Assembly (NCBI RefSeq): GCF_011393025.1
Contig: NZ_JAAOEO010000007.1
Coordinates: 62,001 to 126,000, forward strand
Direction of reading: 5' to 3'
Source: Neobacillus terrae
Lineage (GTDB): Bacteria > Bacillota > Bacilli > Bacillales > Cytobacillaceae
Length of the DNA: 64,000 nt
Both the position numbers and the translations under genes were made by a program. The notes below the pieces were generated by a model, which saw only the letters and a list, made by a program, of their open reading frames with translations, made no database searches and was not told where the DNA came from. Below are positions 62,022 through 64,000 of the stretch, piece after piece (positions within the stretch are counted from its first letter, which is position 1; every line of letters begins with the position of its first letter).

Positions 62022-62049
62022 AACTAACTAGCGAAGGGAGAGGTGGATT

Positions 62050-63528
62050 ATGAAATTATTAAGTAAAGAGATCTGCCCAGATTTTCGTAATTACCCTGAA
62101 AGGATCCTTCAATTCGGAGAAGGCAACTTTTTAAGGGGATTCGTAGACTGGCAGGTGCAGGTATTAAATCAGAAAACCGATTTTAACGGAAGCGTGGTCG
62201 TTGTCCAGCCGAGGGGATCAGAGAAGATTGAAAGGCTTAACCGCCAGGATGGACTTTTCACCCTTTACCTTCAGGGGATTAAAGAAGGGAAGCCAGTGAA
62301 TGAACATTTGGTCATCGATTCCATCAGCAGAGGAATTAATTTACACACGGCCTATCAGGACTATATCGAATTGGCCGGCAAGGAAGAGCTTCGCTTTATT
62401 GTCAGCAACACGACGGAAGCTGGAATTGCGTTTAATCCTGAAGATAAATTGGAAGATCGTCCGCAGAAGAGTTTTCCAGGAAAGCTGACAGCATTCCTTT
62501 ATTATCGGTTTCAGGCTTTTAGCGGTGATGGACAGAAGGGCTGCATAATCATTCCGTGCGAACTCATTGAAAACAACGGTGAAAAACTGAAGGAAATTGT
62601 TCTTCAATATGCAAAGGTATGGAATCTCGGACAGGGATTTACTGACTGGGTCAATAATGCAAATACTTTTTGCTCCAGCCTTGTGGACCGGATTGTTCCA
62701 GGATTTCCGGAAGATACAATTGAAGAAAAAACGGCTGAACTCGGCTATAAAGACGATTTGTTGGTTGTAGGAGAACAATATCACCTTTGGGCAATTCAAG
62801 GTCCCGAATGGCTAAAAAAAGAACTGCCTGTATCGGGAATAGGTCTGAACACTCTGGTTGTTGATGACTTGGCTCCATTTCGTACAAGAAAGGTCAGAAT
62901 TTTAAATGGCGCCCATACTACAATGACTGCAGTAGGCTACCTGTATGGACTCAACACAGTTGAAGAAGCTGTAAATGATCCCGAGGTTGGTAATTTTATC
63001 AGAGGCTTCATCTCGGATGAAATTATTCCTACATTGGAAGGTTCAAAGGAAGAGCTTACAATCTATGCTGACGAAGTGCTTAGCAGATTTGCAAACCCAT
63101 ATATCAAGCACTATTTGATGAGTATTTCTCTAAATTCCATATCGAAGTTCCAGGCTAGAAATCTCCCAGCTCTCTTGGATTATGTGAACCAAAATAATGC
63201 CCTTCCAAAACGAATGGTTTTTGCCTTAAGTTCTTTGATTTATTTTTATCGTGGCAAACGGGGCCATGAGGATATTGCCATTCAGGACAGCCCGGAGGTA
63301 TTGGAATACTTTAAGACATTATGGGAGCAGTTTGACAGCAATGCATTTGGTTTCGGTGAATTGTCCAAAAAGGTTCTTAGTGAACAGACACTATGGGGAA
63401 TGAATCTCTTACAGGTTCCGAATCTTTCGGAAGCGGTTTCTGAAAACCTCCAAAGTATTCATAAAAATGGAATCCGTCAGGCCCTAAAAGAACTATTGGA
63501 TAAAGCTATTTTTCAGGAGGGATTGTAA
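62050..63528 (+). CDS. uxaB: Tagaturonate reductase (altronate oxidoreductase)
   Basis: 492 residues of the mannitol/altronate dehydrogenase family. It has ILQFGEGNFLRGFVDWQVQV near residue 19, VVQPRGSEKIERLNRQDGL near 51, VSNTTEAGIAFNPED near 117, NTFCSSLVDRIVPGFP and RKVRILNGAHTTMTAVGYL with the catalytic Lys region. It reduces tagaturonate to altronate with NADH. ATG 62050 follows GAAGGGAGAGG. The stop overlaps the uxaA start by one base (TAATG). Confidence 0.95.
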   Translation: MKLLSKEICPDFRNYPERILQFGEGNFLRGFVDWQVQVLNQKTDFNGSVVVVQPRGSEKIERLNRQDGLFTLYLQGIKEGKPVNEHLVIDSISRGINLHTAYQDYIELAGKEELRFIVSNTTEAGIAFNPEDKLEDRPQKSFPGKLTAFLYYRFQAFSGDGQKGCIIIPCELIENNGEKLKEIVLQYAKVWNLGQGFTDWVNNANTFCSSLVDRIVPGFPEDTIEEKTAELGYKDDLLVVGEQYHLWAIQGPEWLKKELPVSGIGLNTLVVDDLAPFRTRKVRILNGAHTTMTAVGYLYGLNTVEEAVNDPEVGNFIRGFISDEIIPTLEGSKEELTIYADEVLSRFANPYIKHYLMSISLNSISKFQARNLPALLDYVNQNNALPKRMVFALSSLIYFYRGKRGHEDIAIQDSPEVLEYFKTLWEQFDSNAFGFGELSKKVLSEQTLWGMNLLQVPNLSEAVSENLQSIHKNGIRQALKELLDKAIFQEGL

Positions 63529-64000
63529 TGAAGGATTTTCTCCAAATAAATGAAAAAGATAATATCGTCCTTGCGCTGAAGGATTTAAAAAAAGACACTC
63601 AATTAAATGTAAACGGAACCATTGTCCAGTTAAAAGAAGATATCTATCGAGGGCATAAAATCTCGTTAAAAGATATCCGGGAAGATGAGGATATTGTTAA
63701 ATATGGATATCCAATCGGCCACGCATTAAACTTCATCGCTGCTGGTGAACTTGTCCATACTCACAACGCCAAAACCAATTTATCCGGGACTGAGGAATAT
63801 CAGTATAATCCGGTGAAAACAGAGATCAGTTATGAGAATGAAAATAGAACCTTCAAGGGTTTCCGAAGGGAAAATGGAAGCGTTGGAATCCGGAATGAAC
63901 TTTGGATTGTGCCAACTGTTGGATGTGTAAACGGAATAGCAGAAAAAATCATAAAACGATTTGAGAAGCATGTAGGGGACATTGCTCCGTTTGATAATGT
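63528..64000 (+). CDS. uxaA: Altronate dehydratase (partial, 5' part)
   Basis: The frame from ATG 63528 is open to the window end (157 codons). TTCAGGAGGG precedes it. The N-terminal SAF domain (INEKDNIVLALKDLKKDT, YPIGHALNFIAAGELVHTHN with metal His residues) is followed by the start of the catalytic domain, FKGFRRENGSVGIRNELWIV. It dehydrates altronate to 2-keto-3-deoxygluconate. The rest lies beyond the window. Confidence 0.95.
   Translation, partial: MKDFLQINEKDNIVLALKDLKKDTQLNVNGTIVQLKEDIYRGHKISLKDIREDEDIVKYGYPIGHALNFIAAGELVHTHNAKTNLSGTEEYQYNPVKTEISYENENRTFKGFRRENGSVGIRNELWIVPTVGCVNGIAEKIIKRFEKHVGDIAPFDN

Overview
The window reads as chromosomal DNA of a low-GC Gram-positive spore-former-type organism (Bacillaceae, Bacillus/Neobacillus-like). 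Reasons: strong AGGAGG ribosome binding sites, frequent GTG/TTG starts, sigma-A-like promoters, many short hairpin-plus-T terminators, a gene clearly recognisable as yfkM (gsp18), a YfkN-type nucleotidase remnant, and a uxaC-exuR-uxaB-uxaA order like the one known from Bacillus subtilis. No rRNA, tRNA or CRISPR array was seen. The window is mostly accessory catabolism, each block with its own regulator, separated by pseudogenes and debris.

Layout. 1-1093: partial sugar dehydrogenase-like beta-propeller. 1392-1539: internally deleted copy of a DMT transporter. 2050-14500: GntR regulator with a perfect palindromic operator, a decarboxylating hydroxyacid dehydrogenase, SDR, aldehyde dehydrogenase, a complete ECF importer (A1-A2-T-S), a P1 peptidase, an amidase and EtfBA. 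Together these fit the enzymology of pantothenate breakdown to 2-oxoisovalerate plus beta-alanine (inference). 14861-16527: two DJ-1/PfpI genes divergent from an HxlR regulator. 17395-23411: lipoprotein, small unknown protein, DUF6526-like protein, ABC-2 exporter, and the intact DMT transporter whose decayed relatives lie at 1392 and 14573. 24230-32612: TetR-controlled operon with RidA-like protein, PuuE/NodB-type hydrolase, HpaB-type flavin monooxygenase, NCS1 permease, flavin reductase, FAD synthetase-like protein and a wrecked M20 amidohydrolase. It resembles the Rut pyrimidine pathway in logic but has a different oxygenase.

32799-40433: miscellaneous genes (Yellow/MRJP-like propeller, UDG-like protein, metallo-beta-lactamase-fold hydrolase, VOC, MmcQ/YjbR, prolyl oligopeptidase) and a decayed YfkN-type nucleotidase. 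40987-46691: tripartite tricarboxylate transporter (C-B-A), FAD oxidoreductase and LacI regulator, with two copies of one palindromic operator. 46940-50890: macrodomain protein, D-2-hydroxyacid dehydrogenase, an SDR lacking the catalytic Tyr/Lys, and an aldo/keto reductase. 50981-52301: dead IS66 transposase. 52689-64000: pectin/galacturonate regulon with two secreted beta-helix enzymes, uxaC, exuR, uxaB and the start of uxaA, tied together by seven near-identical LacI-type operators. Within it lies a strict 21-bp tandem repeat array with a 103-bp higher-order unit (58967-59325).
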